From JAWPMV01 sp038527215 (GTDB lineage Bacteria > Bacteroidota > Bacteroidia > J057), in assembly GCA_038527215.1 (NCBI GenBank), contig JBCBGC010000010.1, positions 25,879 to 89,878 on the forward strand: DNA of 64,000 nucleotides. Direction: 5' to 3'. Shown here one piece after another: positions 42,548 to 51,253 of this stretch. A program made the position numbers and the translations under genes. Below the pieces are notes generated by a model. That model was not told the DNA's origin and made no database searches. It saw only the letters and a program-made list of their open reading frames with translations. Numbering within the stretch: the stretch's first letter is position 1; every line of letters begins with the position of its first letter.

Positions 42548-43281
42548 GAGCCATCATCGTAGAAGACGAACTTGCCAGCCGGGAAACTCTCCAGGCCTAC
42601 CTCTCCAAATACTGTGAAGACGTAGAAGTCATCGCCGAGGCCGCTACCGCCCAGGATGGGATTGCCGCTATTCATCAGCATCGCCCGGACCTGGTGTTTC
42701 TGGACGTGGAAATGCCCTTTGGGAATGCCTTTGATCTATTGGAAGGGGTGGATAAAATCGACTTTGAGGTCATCTTTGTTACTGCTTACAGCCAGTATGC
42801 CATGCAGGCGCTGAACTGCTCTGCGGCTTACTATCTGTTGAAGCCGCTGGATATAGATGAATTGGTCTCAGCGGTAGAAAAAGTAAAGGCCCGACTGGCC
42901 GCGCAGGAAGAAAGCGTGCATACGCGGGTTTTACTTGATAATATCAAACTGGTCAATCGCCAGCGACAAAAAGTAGTGCTCCCCGTACTCGATGGGTTTG
43001 AAGTGGTGCAGGTGCAGGATATTGTACGCTGCCAGGCTCAGGGGAATTTTACCGACTTTATCATGGCTGAAGGAAAAAAGCGCATGATCTGTCGCACCCT
43101 TAAATTCTACGAAGAAGTCCTTACCCCCCTGGGCTTTGCCCGGGTTCATAAATCCCATTTGGTCAACCTGGATTACGTGGTCGGATACAAAAAAGGCAAA
43201 GGGGGACAGCTGGCCCTCAAAAATGGAGACGTGGTCGATGTCTCTCCCGCCCGCAAGCAACAATTGCTGGATTATTTTTAG
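42544..43281 (+). CDS. LytTR-family response regulator
   Basis: A 245-residue regulator. The receiver domain (1-120) has phosphoacceptor D54 (LVFLDVEMP), acidic residues near 8, Thr in FVTAYS and Lys in LLKPLDIDEL. Residues ~140-245 form a LytTR DNA-binding domain (LPVLDGFEVVQVQDIVRC and FARVHKSHLVNLDYV). It starts 4 bp inside the kinase gene. Targets are unknown; the AT-rich islet immediately downstream has a consensus promoter and is one place to look. Confidence 0.93.
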   Translation: MRAIIVEDELASRETLQAYLSKYCEDVEVIAEAATAQDGIAAIHQHRPDLVFLDVEMPFGNAFDLLEGVDKIDFEVIFVTAYSQYAMQALNCSAAYYLLKPLDIDELVSAVEKVKARLAAQEESVHTRVLLDNIKLVNRQRQKVVLPVLDGFEVVQVQDIVRCQAQGNFTDFIMAEGKKRMICRTLKFYEEVLTPLGFARVHKSHLVNLDYVVGYKKGKGGQLALKNGDVVDVSPARKQQLLDYF

Positions 43282-43516
43282 CCGTCCCATTCAAGCCTGC
43301 GTTCTGATACCCTTTTTGGAAACCCTCTAACTTTTCTTCTGTTCGGGAGCGAAATGAACATTTCTTGTTATTCTGTCCTCAAGAATTACTTAATAAAATG
43401 CTTCATGTAGCGAGACAAATCCTGGCCCTTTTTGATTTCGTGTACAACGGGAATAGGTGTGTCTGAGGAGGTGGAGGGCCTTGAAAAAGATTTCTAATTG
43501 GTTGATTTTTAATGCT

Positions 43517-43553
43517 TTGCCTTTTTTTAAATGAGTATTTTAAAAAAAGGCAA
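43517..43553. terminator. 15-bp perfect inverted repeat, terminator or operator
   Basis: TTGCCTTTTTTTAAA (43517-43531) and its exact complement (43539-43553) flank a 7-nt loop. It lies 235 bp past the LytTR gene and directly before the -33 element at 43559. The stem is mostly A/T, so it may be a weak bidirectional terminator or a DNA-binding site. Confidence 0.5.
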
Positions 43554-43558
43554 TAGTC

Positions 43559-43591
43559 TTTGCAAATATTATATGAAAGATATTATATTTG
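43559..43591 (+). promoter_or_regulatory. full-consensus promoter for the lipoprotein gene
   Basis: TTTG (43559-43562), a 21-bp spacer, and TATATTTG (43584-43591). Both elements fit the Bacteroidota consensus. The predicted start point leaves a 5' leader of about 180 nt before the ATG at 43780. Confidence 0.7.
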
Positions 43592-43779
43592 TGCTACCCT
43601 CCTACGAAAATAAGTAAAATCCAAGCTGTGAGCTATTTTTCTTTGGCAAATCCAAAATTGCCTTGCGCTATTTTTTGCTTCTTGATGTTGAGTATGCATT
43701 GATTTCATCTATGATGTGCTGAACCCAGGAGTTGAATTTGCCTAAGAGTACTGTTTACCTTTTAATCATTGCTTTTAGC

Positions 43780-44460
43780 ATGAAAAGATTTCATTATTTT
43801 TTACCAATTCTTTGCTTATTGTATGTTTCATTTACTGGCTGTGAGCCAGAATCTATTCTTGAAGCTAGCCCTACTCAGGCTGAAACAGAAAGCTCTTTAC
43901 CAGCGGTCACTCATGCTGATTTTAAGCATACTGTCCGAATCCCTATTCGATCGTCTGATGGTCAAAGCGAATTAGTTCTGGACGTTTCATTTAACGATGA
44001 TGATCTACTGGATATGTATCAGCCAGAAAATTTTGAAATAGTCCCGAGACTAGAAAGAGATGATTTCGAAATAAATTCCGAACAAGTAGAAGGTGTTGGG
44101 AACCCAGCCACAGGCAACGAAGAATCTGATGGGGAGGAAACTGAGCTTTATATCTCCGTAGTTGAAGCAAAATATGCTGATGGGGTAAAAGGTATGGACC
44201 TCCAATTTTCAGCCATGGCTAGGCAGAGGGCTCACCTTTATGGATACACATACATAGGTCAATGGTACAATACTACCTTTCGTGTAGGTCATAGGAATGG
44301 TTATTGGACCGCTAGAACCACAAACTACAAATGGTTTTTTGTGTCTGACAGGTACCATCACAATAAATGGACAAACTTCCATTCCACTCCTATAGGTAGC
44401 AATTTGTCTATTAGGACCCAAAGAGCAACAGTTTTAGTCTCTTATTGGCGTTGGTTCTAG
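43780..44460 (+). CDS. lipoprotein of unknown function
   Basis: The ATG at 43780 gives 226 residues with a lipoprotein signal, MKRFHYFLPILCLLYVSFTGC; the lipobox Cys is residue 21. A TTG 48 bp upstream would precede it with an unlikely extension. Residues ~25-120 are acidic; residues ~140-226 are aromatic and basic with paired strands (YGYTYIGQWYNTTFRVGHRNG, SYWRWF end). No family is recognised. Codon use and base composition are more AT-rich than in the flanking genes, which fits recent transfer. Confidence 0.65.
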   Translation: MKRFHYFLPILCLLYVSFTGCEPESILEASPTQAETESSLPAVTHADFKHTVRIPIRSSDGQSELVLDVSFNDDDLLDMYQPENFEIVPRLERDDFEINSEQVEGVGNPATGNEESDGEETELYISVVEAKYADGVKGMDLQFSAMARQRAHLYGYTYIGQWYNTTFRVGHRNGYWTARTTNYKWFFVSDRYHHNKWTNFHSTPIGSNLSIRTQRATVLVSYWRWF

Positions 44461-44484
44461 TGTTTATGCTTGCTCAGGTAAGTA

Positions 44485-44525
44485 AAGGAAAGGATCATCA
44501 CTTGATCCTTTCCTTTTTCTTTTAG
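44485..44525 (+). terminator. intrinsic terminator of the lipoprotein gene
   Basis: GGAAAGGATCA (44487-44497) pairs perfectly with TGATCCTTTCC (44503-44513), followed by a TTTTTCTTTT tract. Confidence 0.9.
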
Positions 44526-44695
44526 TGAGGTGCGTTCAAAACGGTTTCTTCATTCAAGAAAGGCATCACTTGATCACCCAAACATGATTATCTTCTCCCT
44601 TGCTCATTCTTTCTGCTAAGGCCTCTTAAAAGAAAACTCAACTAATTTCACTATTATTCGTCTTTTACTTAAAGACTCCAGCTAACCTCCATCCT

Positions 44696-45157
44696 ATGTC
44701 TACCATCAAGCCTTCACAATACTTGCGTAGCACCAACACCTTATACTGGGCGTTATTTGGCGGGGTAATGATTTTCTTGCTGGTGGCCATTTTCCTGGTA
44801 CAATCCCAGGGCCCCTTTGCCGATGACATGGGAGGGGTTTTGCTATATGTAGCCATCGGCCTGGGCATCATGACCATTCTGATGGCCAACTTTGTTCCTC
44901 GTCAGTTCATGGCTCAGATCGATACCACGGCAGAATTAGAACAAAAGCTCAGTAAATACATGAGCCCCTTTCTACTCAAGTTTGCCTTGCTTGAAGGCGG
45001 CGCCCTATTTGCCATCGTAGTGTATTTGCTAACGGGCGATCAAAACGCCCTCATCGTGGCCCTGGTGTTGATGGGCTACTTCCTCCTCGAACGACCGACC
45101 CGGGATCGGATGGTGCAGGACCTGGAATTGACCCCTGAAGAACAAAAGCAGGTATAA
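44696..45157 (+). CDS. four-helix membrane protein of unknown function
   Basis: A 153-residue protein with four hydrophobic spans (about 17-36, 47-66, 96-112, 116-130) and a short charged C-terminus (LELTPEEQKQV). This pattern is common in small Bacteroidota inner-membrane proteins without assigned function. It is 118 bp before proS on the same strand. No motif suggests a role. Confidence 0.65.
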   Translation: MSTIKPSQYLRSTNTLYWALFGGVMIFLLVAIFLVQSQGPFADDMGGVLLYVAIGLGIMTILMANFVPRQFMAQIDTTAELEQKLSKYMSPFLLKFALLEGGALFAIVVYLLTGDQNALIVALVLMGYFLLERPTRDRMVQDLELTPEEQKQV

Positions 45158-45274
45158 GGCCCACACCGAGATCCCACCTTTTCTATTCCCTTTTCATAGA
45201 TGATCAAGCGATTAGACCATTTGCGCTAGTGGTTTTTGTGTCATCTCTTTTCCAATCTTTACTAATTTTACCCC

Positions 45275-47047
45275 ATGAGGGTCTCACAACTATTGGGGAT
45301 CACTTTGCGTCAGACTTCGCAAGATGCAGAGTTGATTTCTCACCAACTTTTGCTGCGTGGCGGGTACATTCGCTCCCTGGCTGCGGGCATCTTTTCCAAC
45401 TTGCATTTGGGCCTCCGGAGCCTGGAAAAAATCGAGCGAATTCTCAAAGATGAAATGAACGCTATCGGAGGGGTGGAGGTATCCATGCCGGTCGTCCATC
45501 CCGCAGATATTTGGCAAAAAACCGGAAGATATGAGGCCATAGACGCTTCTTTGGCCCGTTTTCATGATCGGACCGATCGGTCTATGGTGCTGGCCATGAC
45601 CCACGAAGAAGTGGTGGGCAGCCTGGCTGCCAAGGAAATTTCCTCTTATAAACAGCTGCCTAAACTCATCTATCAAATTCAAACCAAGTTCAGAGACGAA
45701 TTGCGATCCAGAGGCGGGTTGATACGAGTTCGGGAATTTCGAATGAAAGATTCGTATTCTATGGACAGCAGTTGGGAAGGATTGCAAGCCCAGTACGAAG
45801 CGCATTATGATGCCTACTTTCGGATGATGGCTCGTCTGGGACTCCCGGTTGCAGCCGTCAAAAGTGACGTAGGCATGATGGGCGGGCGTATGGCCCATGA
45901 GTTTATGTATCTGAGCCCGATTGGAGAAGACTCCATCTTCATTTGTTCTGCTTCCGGAAAAAAAGCTAATAAAGAAGTGGCGCAGATTGGCAAAGCAAAA
46001 CCTGCGGCCGCCGAAGCCAAAGCCTTGGAAAAAGTATTGACCCCAGGCGTCAAAACCATTCAGGATCTGGCGGCTTTTTTGGAAGTGCCTACCTCAGAGA
46101 CCGCCAAAGCGGTTTTCTTCTGGGCTAGCCATCAGGATTGGGAATCAGACCGATTGGTCATTGCCATGGTGAGAGGCGACCTTGATGTAAATGAGGTAGC
46201 GGTCAAAAACCGCATTCAAGTCGAGCACATGCGGGTAGCGCAGGAGGAAGAAATCCGCGCCGTAGGTTGTGTGCCTGGTTTCGCTTCTCCTTATCAGATT
46301 GACCGGGAGAAAACCATCGTGATCATAGATGATTTGGTGGCCGAAACCCCCAACCTGGTGGGGGGAGCCAATGAAACGGATTATCACTTTCTCAACATGA
46401 ACCATGGCCGGGATTTCGAGGCGGACATCGTGGCCGATATTACGGAAGTGTACGATCAGGCTTCTAGCCCTTATGGTGGAACCTGGCAGCTCTACCGTGG
46501 GGTAGAGGTAGGCAATATATTTCAACTAGGGACCAAATACACGGAAGCCTTTGACGCCCATTTTATGGACGAAGGAGGCCGGCCTCAACCGATTATTATG
46601 GGCTCCTATGGCATTGGGGTAGGGCGGCTGTTGGCTTGTCTGGCGGAGGAATACCACGATGAACATGGCTTGATGTGGCCTGTTTCGGTGGCTCCTTACG
46701 AAATTCAGCTGGTTTCCCTGGCTGATGGAGAAGCCACGATTGAAGCAGCCGAACAGCTGTATGACCGATTGGTCCAGGCGGGTTTTGAGGTATTGTATGA
46801 CGACCGCCCGAAGAAAGTGGCTGGACCTGGGGTAAAGTTTAAGGATGCAGATTTACGAGGAATGCCGATTCGTCTGACGGTTTCTTCCAAAACCCTCGCT
46901 GAAAACGCGGTAGAATTTAAACTACGGGCTGGTACCGAAAGACGTATGGTGCCTATGGGGGAGATTGAAGCGACCCTGGCGCAAGCCCGTGCTGGACTCT
47001 GGCATTCCCTGGAGAAGGGATTGGCTGGCGCTGAGACCTGGGCATAA
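45275..47047 (+). CDS. proS: prolyl-tRNA synthetase, bacterial type with editing domain
   Basis: A 590-residue class II synthetase that charges tRNA(Pro). Motif 1 region (SLAAGIFSNLHLGLRSLEKI), TRP-type MTHEEV near residue 108, motif 2 (KFRDELRSRGGLIRVREFRMKDSYS split over the strand pair) and motif 3 (GSYGIGVGRLLACL) are intact. Residues ~225-390 form the YbaK-like INS editing insertion between motifs 2 and 3. This is the bacterial form; many Bacteroidota instead carry the shorter archaeal/eukaryote-like form. A strong terminator shared with the convergent gene follows. Confidence 0.95.
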   Translation: MRVSQLLGITLRQTSQDAELISHQLLLRGGYIRSLAAGIFSNLHLGLRSLEKIERILKDEMNAIGGVEVSMPVVHPADIWQKTGRYEAIDASLARFHDRTDRSMVLAMTHEEVVGSLAAKEISSYKQLPKLIYQIQTKFRDELRSRGGLIRVREFRMKDSYSMDSSWEGLQAQYEAHYDAYFRMMARLGLPVAAVKSDVGMMGGRMAHEFMYLSPIGEDSIFICSASGKKANKEVAQIGKAKPAAAEAKALEKVLTPGVKTIQDLAAFLEVPTSETAKAVFFWASHQDWESDRLVIAMVRGDLDVNEVAVKNRIQVEHMRVAQEEEIRAVGCVPGFASPYQIDREKTIVIIDDLVAETPNLVGGANETDYHFLNMNHGRDFEADIVADITEVYDQASSPYGGTWQLYRGVEVGNIFQLGTKYTEAFDAHFMDEGGRPQPIIMGSYGIGVGRLLACLAEEYHDEHGLMWPVSVAPYEIQLVSLADGEATIEAAEQLYDRLVQAGFEVLYDDRPKKVAGPGVKFKDADLRGMPIRLTVSSKTLAENAVEFKLRAGTERRMVPMGEIEATLAQARAGLWHSLEKGLAGAETWA

Positions 47048-47085
47048 AAAAACAGGGGAAACAAGCTGCTTGTTTCCCCTGTTTT
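47047..47085. terminator. bidirectional terminator between proS and the SRPBCC gene
   Basis: A 15-bp perfect stem: AACAGGGGAAACAAG (47051-47065) with its complement (47069-47083). A's precede and T's follow, so it serves both convergent genes. Confidence 0.92.
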
Positions 47086-47097
47086 GTCTTCCACTAC

Positions 47098-47535
47098 TTA
47101 GTTTTCCAAGAGCTTCTTTAAGGTCTTAAGCGTGTCTGTTACGACTTCCTGGTAGCGAGGCTTTAAAAAGCTTTCCGTCATGCGGAAAAAGCTGCCTGGC
47201 TCTACCTGGTATTCCATGGTAACTACGGTACCTTCTTCTTTGGGTTCCAGCAGGTAGCGAGTCTGAATGGGAATCGGTCCGTTGAGGGACTCAATTTTTA
47301 TTTCCTTTTCGGGCACGTAGGCGGTTACTTCACTATCTGTCTCGATTTTTCTTCCCAGGAAAAAGGATTTGTGAAACAGCTTGGCACCAAGGCCCATTTT
47401 GCCGTCACTGGTTAGTTTGGTTTCCTGCACACTGGCCACGATTTTTTTGTGGCTCCGGAAGTTACTTAAGAACTTAAAGACTTTAGCGGTGGGAGATTGG
47501 ATAAATACACTTTCCTCGAACTTCATATCAAACAC
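47098..47535 (-). CDS. SRPBCC (START-like) family protein
   Basis: A 145-residue protein of the helix-grip fold. It starts with MKFEESVFIQSPTAKVFKFL, the common opening of SRPBCC/polyketide-cyclase-like proteins, and ends with a long helix (YQEVVTDTLKTLKKLLEN). An ATG three codons in (47526) is an alternative start. Members bind hydrophobic ligands; the ligand is unknown here. It stands alone on the minus strand, convergent with proS. Confidence 0.75.
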   Translation of the reverse strand: MFDMKFEESVFIQSPTAKVFKFLSNFRSHKKIVASVQETKLTSDGKMGLGAKLFHKSFFLGRKIETDSEVTAYVPEKEIKIESLNGPIPIQTRYLLEPKEEGTVVTMEYQVEPGSFFRMTESFLKPRYQEVVTDTLKTLKKLLEN

Positions 47536-47622
47536 CTTATCGTTTCTTCTTACTCAGCATTTCTGGGCGTTTATTTCATATACCCAAAAAGCGGCATTTT
47601 GGTTTTAATTTTGGGGAAATAC

Positions 47623-48342
47623 TTAATTAACAGTCAGTTTAGCCAGATATTCATAATGGTTTCCTTCCCCAAGAATTTCCATCTGATATCCATACTTTCT
47701 GGCGTGTCGAGCCAGTTTTGGCGCGTCTATATATAGCCAATCAAATGGCTCGCTTAAGCTCTCTTTATACGCCATTTGATAGCGTATGATCCCATAATAC
47801 TGATCTCCCGGCAATTGCTCATCATTATCTTCATAGAGATACATCAGATCAGAGGAATCTAATATAATTTGTCCACCCGGATTGAGCCAATCTCTGGCTG
47901 CCTCCAAATAGGTGTTCAATCCCTTCAAATCCCCTACCAGACCGATCCCATTCATCATCAGCAAATGGGTGTCGTACTTCTCTTCTCTCAGCGAAAAAAC
48001 GTCCATATGGCGGACGGACTTTACGCCGCGGGCTTCCATCAGGCTTACGGCTCCAGGAGAAATATCAATGGCCGTGACAGAAATGCCCATGTTCTGCAAG
48101 ACCAGGCTATGCGAACCTGCTCCTGCGCCTATATCCAGGGTTTTACCCTGACAGTAGGTCAATGCCTTCTGCTCCAATTCAGGCATTTGACTGAGTGTTC
48201 TAAACAAATAGGCAGTGGGAATCACATCTTCCAGGGCAGCGTCCGAATAGACAGTTATTTCAGCTTTCAGGTTGCCACGAAAGTAATCCCAGACTGCTTG
48301 ACCAAAGGGATCCTTTTGCGGAGATGTGATGAGCCGAAACAT
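47623..48342 (-). CDS. class I SAM-dependent methyltransferase
   Basis: A 239-residue protein with a Rossmann methyltransferase core. Motif I is LDIGAGAGSHSLVLQ near residue 70, followed by VTAIDISPGAV near 92. The post-motif HMDVFSL and MNGIGLVGD stretches, then LNPGGQIILDSSD near 155, complete the fold. The substrate is not evident; the aromatic C-terminus may bind it. It follows the VWA gene on the same strand after 61 bp. Confidence 0.88.
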   Translation of the reverse strand: MFRLITSPQKDPFGQAVWDYFRGNLKAEITVYSDAALEDVIPTAYLFRTLSQMPELEQKALTYCQGKTLDIGAGAGSHSLVLQNMGISVTAIDISPGAVSLMEARGVKSVRHMDVFSLREEKYDTHLLMMNGIGLVGDLKGLNTYLEAARDWLNPGGQIILDSSDLMYLYEDNDEQLPGDQYYGIIRYQMAYKESLSEPFDWLYIDAPKLARHARKYGYQMEILGEGNHYEYLAKLTVN

Positions 48343-48403
48343 GCTAAGGAGCGGATTTTCCGCAAGAATAAGACACGGAGAGCAAAAATCCTAATATTCA
48401 GGC

Positions 48404-49792
48404 TTATGGGAGCTCGATTAAAGCAGGAAGTCCCCCAGAAACCGGCATTTTAGCGTAACTACCTCCTCCTAACTCCGCCAGTTTTTGCAATCTTTTGCGA
48501 ACCGCGGTCTCATATTGACCCACATGACGGATGTGTAAGGCTTTACCTTGCGCTGAAGCCTGGGCTACTCTTTGAGGTAAAGGGTCCAGGATATCAAAGC
48601 CGCCGTCAGTGATTAAGACTACCGTCGCTTTTCCGGAAGCATGGGTTCCGGCCAGCATATAGGCCAACTCAAATCCTGCCAGGGAGTTAGCTTTTCCCTC
48701 CCCTTTCAAGCGATCCAAACTATTTTCCCATCCCCCTGTTTCGCCGAGTTTCGTAAAAGGGAGAATTATTTCGTTTTTCCCGGAAAACCCGATGATGGCC
48801 ACCAACTGGTTGGGAGAAAGTTGGGGAAGGGTGGTCTGAAGGTAATGTCTTACCCGCGCGAGTTTCCCGGATTTTTCCATAGAGCCAGAGTTATCGACCA
48901 GGAAAATTAAGTTCTGGGACGGTCGCGGGCTTTTGGCTTCCGGGGGAAAGGCTGGCCAGGGCGATATTCTGGGAGGCATGGGTGCGGATTGGCCAAGCTG
49001 CCATTGATTATATTGTGCAATGAGCCCTTCCCCCGGTCCGGCCAGATGAGGTAAGAGTAAATAATTGTAATAATAATGATCGGCTCCCCAGGCATAATGG
49101 GCAGGGACTTTTGCCCCATTTATGAACTCCTGGCAGATCTGAACCACCTGGTCTATCTGCTTAAACATGGCCTGGTTATCCGGGCTGCTAAAGGCTAGTG
49201 CCTGTTTGCGGAATGCGATCAGGCGTTGATGTTCTACGCGAAGATTAGCTTCTGAGCCGGATAATAAGGTCTCACTGAGCAGCAGAGCTTGATCTACGAG
49301 CTTCGCAAATTGCCATTGCCCTGCTGCGTAGGATTCATGGGCGGGCCAATGTTGAATCCAGGCCTCGCCTGCTGCCTTCAGGTTTTCAATCAACTCAACA
49401 GGAGAGGAAGCGTGTGCGTCAAAGGATTCTGTCCAATGTTGGAAGTGAGCCCATTGATGTTGGAATTGACTGCTGGTCTGATGGAGGTCAGAGAATGCCG
49501 GGCCACTCCTTAGCGAGCTTTTGCTTACCAGCGCTTGCCATAGGTCCGGATTTAATGCTCCCCAGGCGGGTAGGGAAGCATGAGAAGGCTGATCAGGGGA
49601 AACTTGCTGGGATTCCCAGGCCTTCAGCCAAAGCTGTGTATGGTATACTTCCTGGTTTAAAGCCTCAACTAAGGAAAACAGTTGAGCTTTTAGGGCCGGA
49701 GGTTCGGTGGATAAGGGGACAGCCCCGCATGGGGTAGGTGGAAATAAAAACAAACATCCTAGCAGGATTCCAGGCAACAAGCGGTAATTCAT
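48404..49792 (-). CDS. secreted VWA-domain protein
   Basis: The start at 49792 gives 462 residues with a signal peptide (MNYRLLPGILLGCLFLF, cleavage near CGA); an ATG three codons earlier is equally possible. Residues ~25-270 are helical with Trp-rich repeats. Residues ~285-455 form a von Willebrand A domain with an intact metal site: FLVDNSGSMEKSG (DxSxS), the Thr/Gly loop, and VVLITDGGFD. It probably acts as a periplasmic or surface binding module. It is separated from the other VWA gene in the window and is not closely similar to it. Confidence 0.75.
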   Translation of the reverse strand: MNYRLLPGILLGCLFLFPPTPCGAVPLSTEPPALKAQLFSLVEALNQEVYHTQLWLKAWESQQVSPDQPSHASLPAWGALNPDLWQALVSKSSLRSGPAFSDLHQTSSQFQHQWAHFQHWTESFDAHASSPVELIENLKAAGEAWIQHWPAHESYAAGQWQFAKLVDQALLLSETLLSGSEANLRVEHQRLIAFRKQALAFSSPDNQAMFKQIDQVVQICQEFINGAKVPAHYAWGADHYYYNYLLLPHLAGPGEGLIAQYNQWQLGQSAPMPPRISPWPAFPPEAKSPRPSQNLIFLVDNSGSMEKSGKLARVRHYLQTTLPQLSPNQLVAIIGFSGKNEIILPFTKLGETGGWENSLDRLKGEGKANSLAGFELAYMLAGTHASGKATVVLITDGGFDILDPLPQRVAQASAQGKALHIRHVGQYETAVRKRLQKLAELGGGSYAKMPVSGGLPALIELP

Positions 49793-49897
49793 ATAGAGCA
49801 AGCATTAACAAGGACTGAAAGATAGGGAGGCAGGGAACGCTTTCAATTACGAATAATCGAATATTTTAACACTTGAATGTCTGCTTTTCAACCTGGA

Positions 49898-49931
49898 TTT
49901 GCTGGATTTTCGCGGCCATTCCGTACATTTG
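49898..49931 (+). promoter_or_regulatory. candidate promoter for gmk with almost no 5' UTR
   Basis: TTTG (49898-49901), 22-bp spacer, TACATTTG (49924-49931). The ATG of gmk is at 49935, so transcription would begin within a few bases of the start codon. The spacing is one base longer than usual, so confidence is moderate. Confidence 0.45.
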
Positions 49932-49934
49932 GCC

Positions 49935-50510
49935 ATGGAAATTGGGCAAAGCAAAGTCTTCATTCTCTCCGCACCCAGCGGCTCTGGCAAAACCACCCTG
50001 GTTGGCAGGGTGTTGGCCGACGATCCCCGATTTGTTTTCTCCGTATCGGCAACCACCCGCCCGCCAAGAGATTATGAAGCGCATGGGCTTCACTATTACT
50101 TTTTAGAAGAAGCAGATTTTCGGGAAAAAATTGCTCAGGGAGCATTTTTGGAATGGGAAGAAGTCTATCCCGGCCGCTTTTACGGTACCCTAAAAGCGGA
50201 GATAGATCGCATCATGGAGGCTGGACAATTCCCTATCCTGGACATTGATGTAGAAGGGGGCGTAAACGTGAAAAAGATCTATGGCGAAAGGGCCGTATCG
50301 CTTTTTATCCAGGCACCAGGGCTGGATGCATTACGCAGCCGATTAAAAGAACGAGGGGCTGACAGTCCGGAGGAAATGGAAAAGCGCCTGGCCAAGGCAG
50401 AATATGAATTAGCTTTTGCCCCTCAGTTTGATCATATCATTGTCAATGATAACCTGGAAACCGCCGTGCAGGAACTGAAACATTGGGTAAGGGTGTATAC
50501 GGAAGGCTAG
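49935..50510 (+). CDS. gmk: guanylate kinase
   Basis: The ATG at 49935 gives 191 residues, the usual Gmk size; an ATG 36 bp upstream would overlap the predicted promoter. The P-loop is SAPSGSGKTT near residue 12. The GMP-binding part follows with VSATTRPPRDYEAHGLHYYF and FLEWEEVYPGRFYGT, then DIDVEGGVNVKK near 104 and the lid arginines in RLKERGADSPEEMEKRL. It converts GMP to GDP. It leads a plus-strand run with nadD, pssA and purS. Confidence 0.96.
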   Translation: MEIGQSKVFILSAPSGSGKTTLVGRVLADDPRFVFSVSATTRPPRDYEAHGLHYYFLEEADFREKIAQGAFLEWEEVYPGRFYGTLKAEIDRIMEAGQFPILDIDVEGGVNVKKIYGERAVSLFIQAPGLDALRSRLKERGADSPEEMEKRLAKAEYELAFAPQFDHIIVNDNLETAVQELKHWVRVYTEG

Positions 50511-50533
50511 GAAGCTTAGGGAGCTTAGGAAGC
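50502..50533 (+). repeat. short imperfect tandem repeat after gmk
   Basis: About three copies of a 9-10 nt unit resembling GGAAGCTTAG, beginning within the gmk stop codon area and ending before nadD. Such slippery units can vary in copy number. No function is evident. Confidence 0.5.
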
Positions 50534-50575
50534 GTACTTATTGTATTTTAGAGCAAATATCCAGCAGAACATCCT

Positions 50576-51148
50576 ATGCACATCGGTTTATTTTTCGGCT
50601 CTTTTAATCCCATTCACATTGGCCACCTTATTCTCGCCCAAACGGCCCTGAACGAGACGGGGGTAGACAAGGTGTGGTTTGTGGTCAGTCCCCAGAATCC
50701 TTTTAAAAAGAAAAAGAACCTCCTTTCCGAATATGATCGTTTAAAAATGGTGGAGGCGGCTATTGGCGACCGCCTGGATTTACGGGCTTCCAATGTGGAA
50801 TTTTTTTTACCGAAACCCTCCTATACCATAGATACCCTGACCCATCTGGCGGATAAATATCGAAAGGATCGCTTTTCGCTCATCATGGGGCAGGATAACC
50901 TGCAACATCTGCATAAATGGAAAAATGTGGAGGCCCTGGTGAAATACTATCCGATCTACGTCTATCCACGGGGGACTGGCGGGCCCAGTCAATATGATGA
51001 GCATCCCAATGTCCATTTTTTTGAAGCGCCTTTGTTGAACATTTCCGCTACCTATATTCGCGAATCCCTCAAAACCGACAAATCCATCCGCTATTTGGTA
51101 CCTGATGCGGTCTATGAATACATTGAGCGCACGGGTGTTTATCAATGA
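50576..51148 (+). CDS. nadD: nicotinate-nucleotide adenylyltransferase
   Basis: A 190-residue nucleotidyltransferase. The GSFNPIHIGHL motif near residue 8 carries the HxGH active site, and ISATYIRESL near 160 is the C-terminal ISSTxxR motif. It makes nicotinic acid adenine dinucleotide in NAD synthesis. It lies 65 bp after gmk and 105 bp before pssA, on the same strand. Confidence 0.95.
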   Translation: MHIGLFFGSFNPIHIGHLILAQTALNETGVDKVWFVVSPQNPFKKKKNLLSEYDRLKMVEAAIGDRLDLRASNVEFFLPKPSYTIDTLTHLADKYRKDRFSLIMGQDNLQHLHKWKNVEALVKYYPIYVYPRGTGGPSQYDEHPNVHFFEAPLLNISATYIRESLKTDKSIRYLVPDAVYEYIERTGVYQ

Positions 51149-51253
51149 TTTCCTGCAAAATCTGAGAAAAATCTGCTCAAATCAGGATAAAATGCCGGGA
51201 TTCTCGCATTTTTAAACTGTACTTCACCCTGACCCATACTCAACCCTACTCCC

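Larger units (their letters stand above)
43282..43779. other. 498-bp AT-rich non-coding region
   Basis: No full gene is seen. It contains a 15-bp perfect inverted repeat (43517-43553), a consensus plus-strand promoter (43559-43591), and a ~190-bp leader before the lipoprotein start. On the minus strand at about 43395-43500 a short open stretch encodes TPIPVVHEIKKGQDLSRYMK followed by HFIK and a stop; it has no start codon after a preceding stop and could be a gene relic. The composition is visibly more AT-rich than the flanks. Confidence 0.5.

Noticed and set aside
43732..43779. TTG start for the lipoprotein gene
   Set aside because: It would place 16 residues before a clean lipoprotein signal beginning at 43780.
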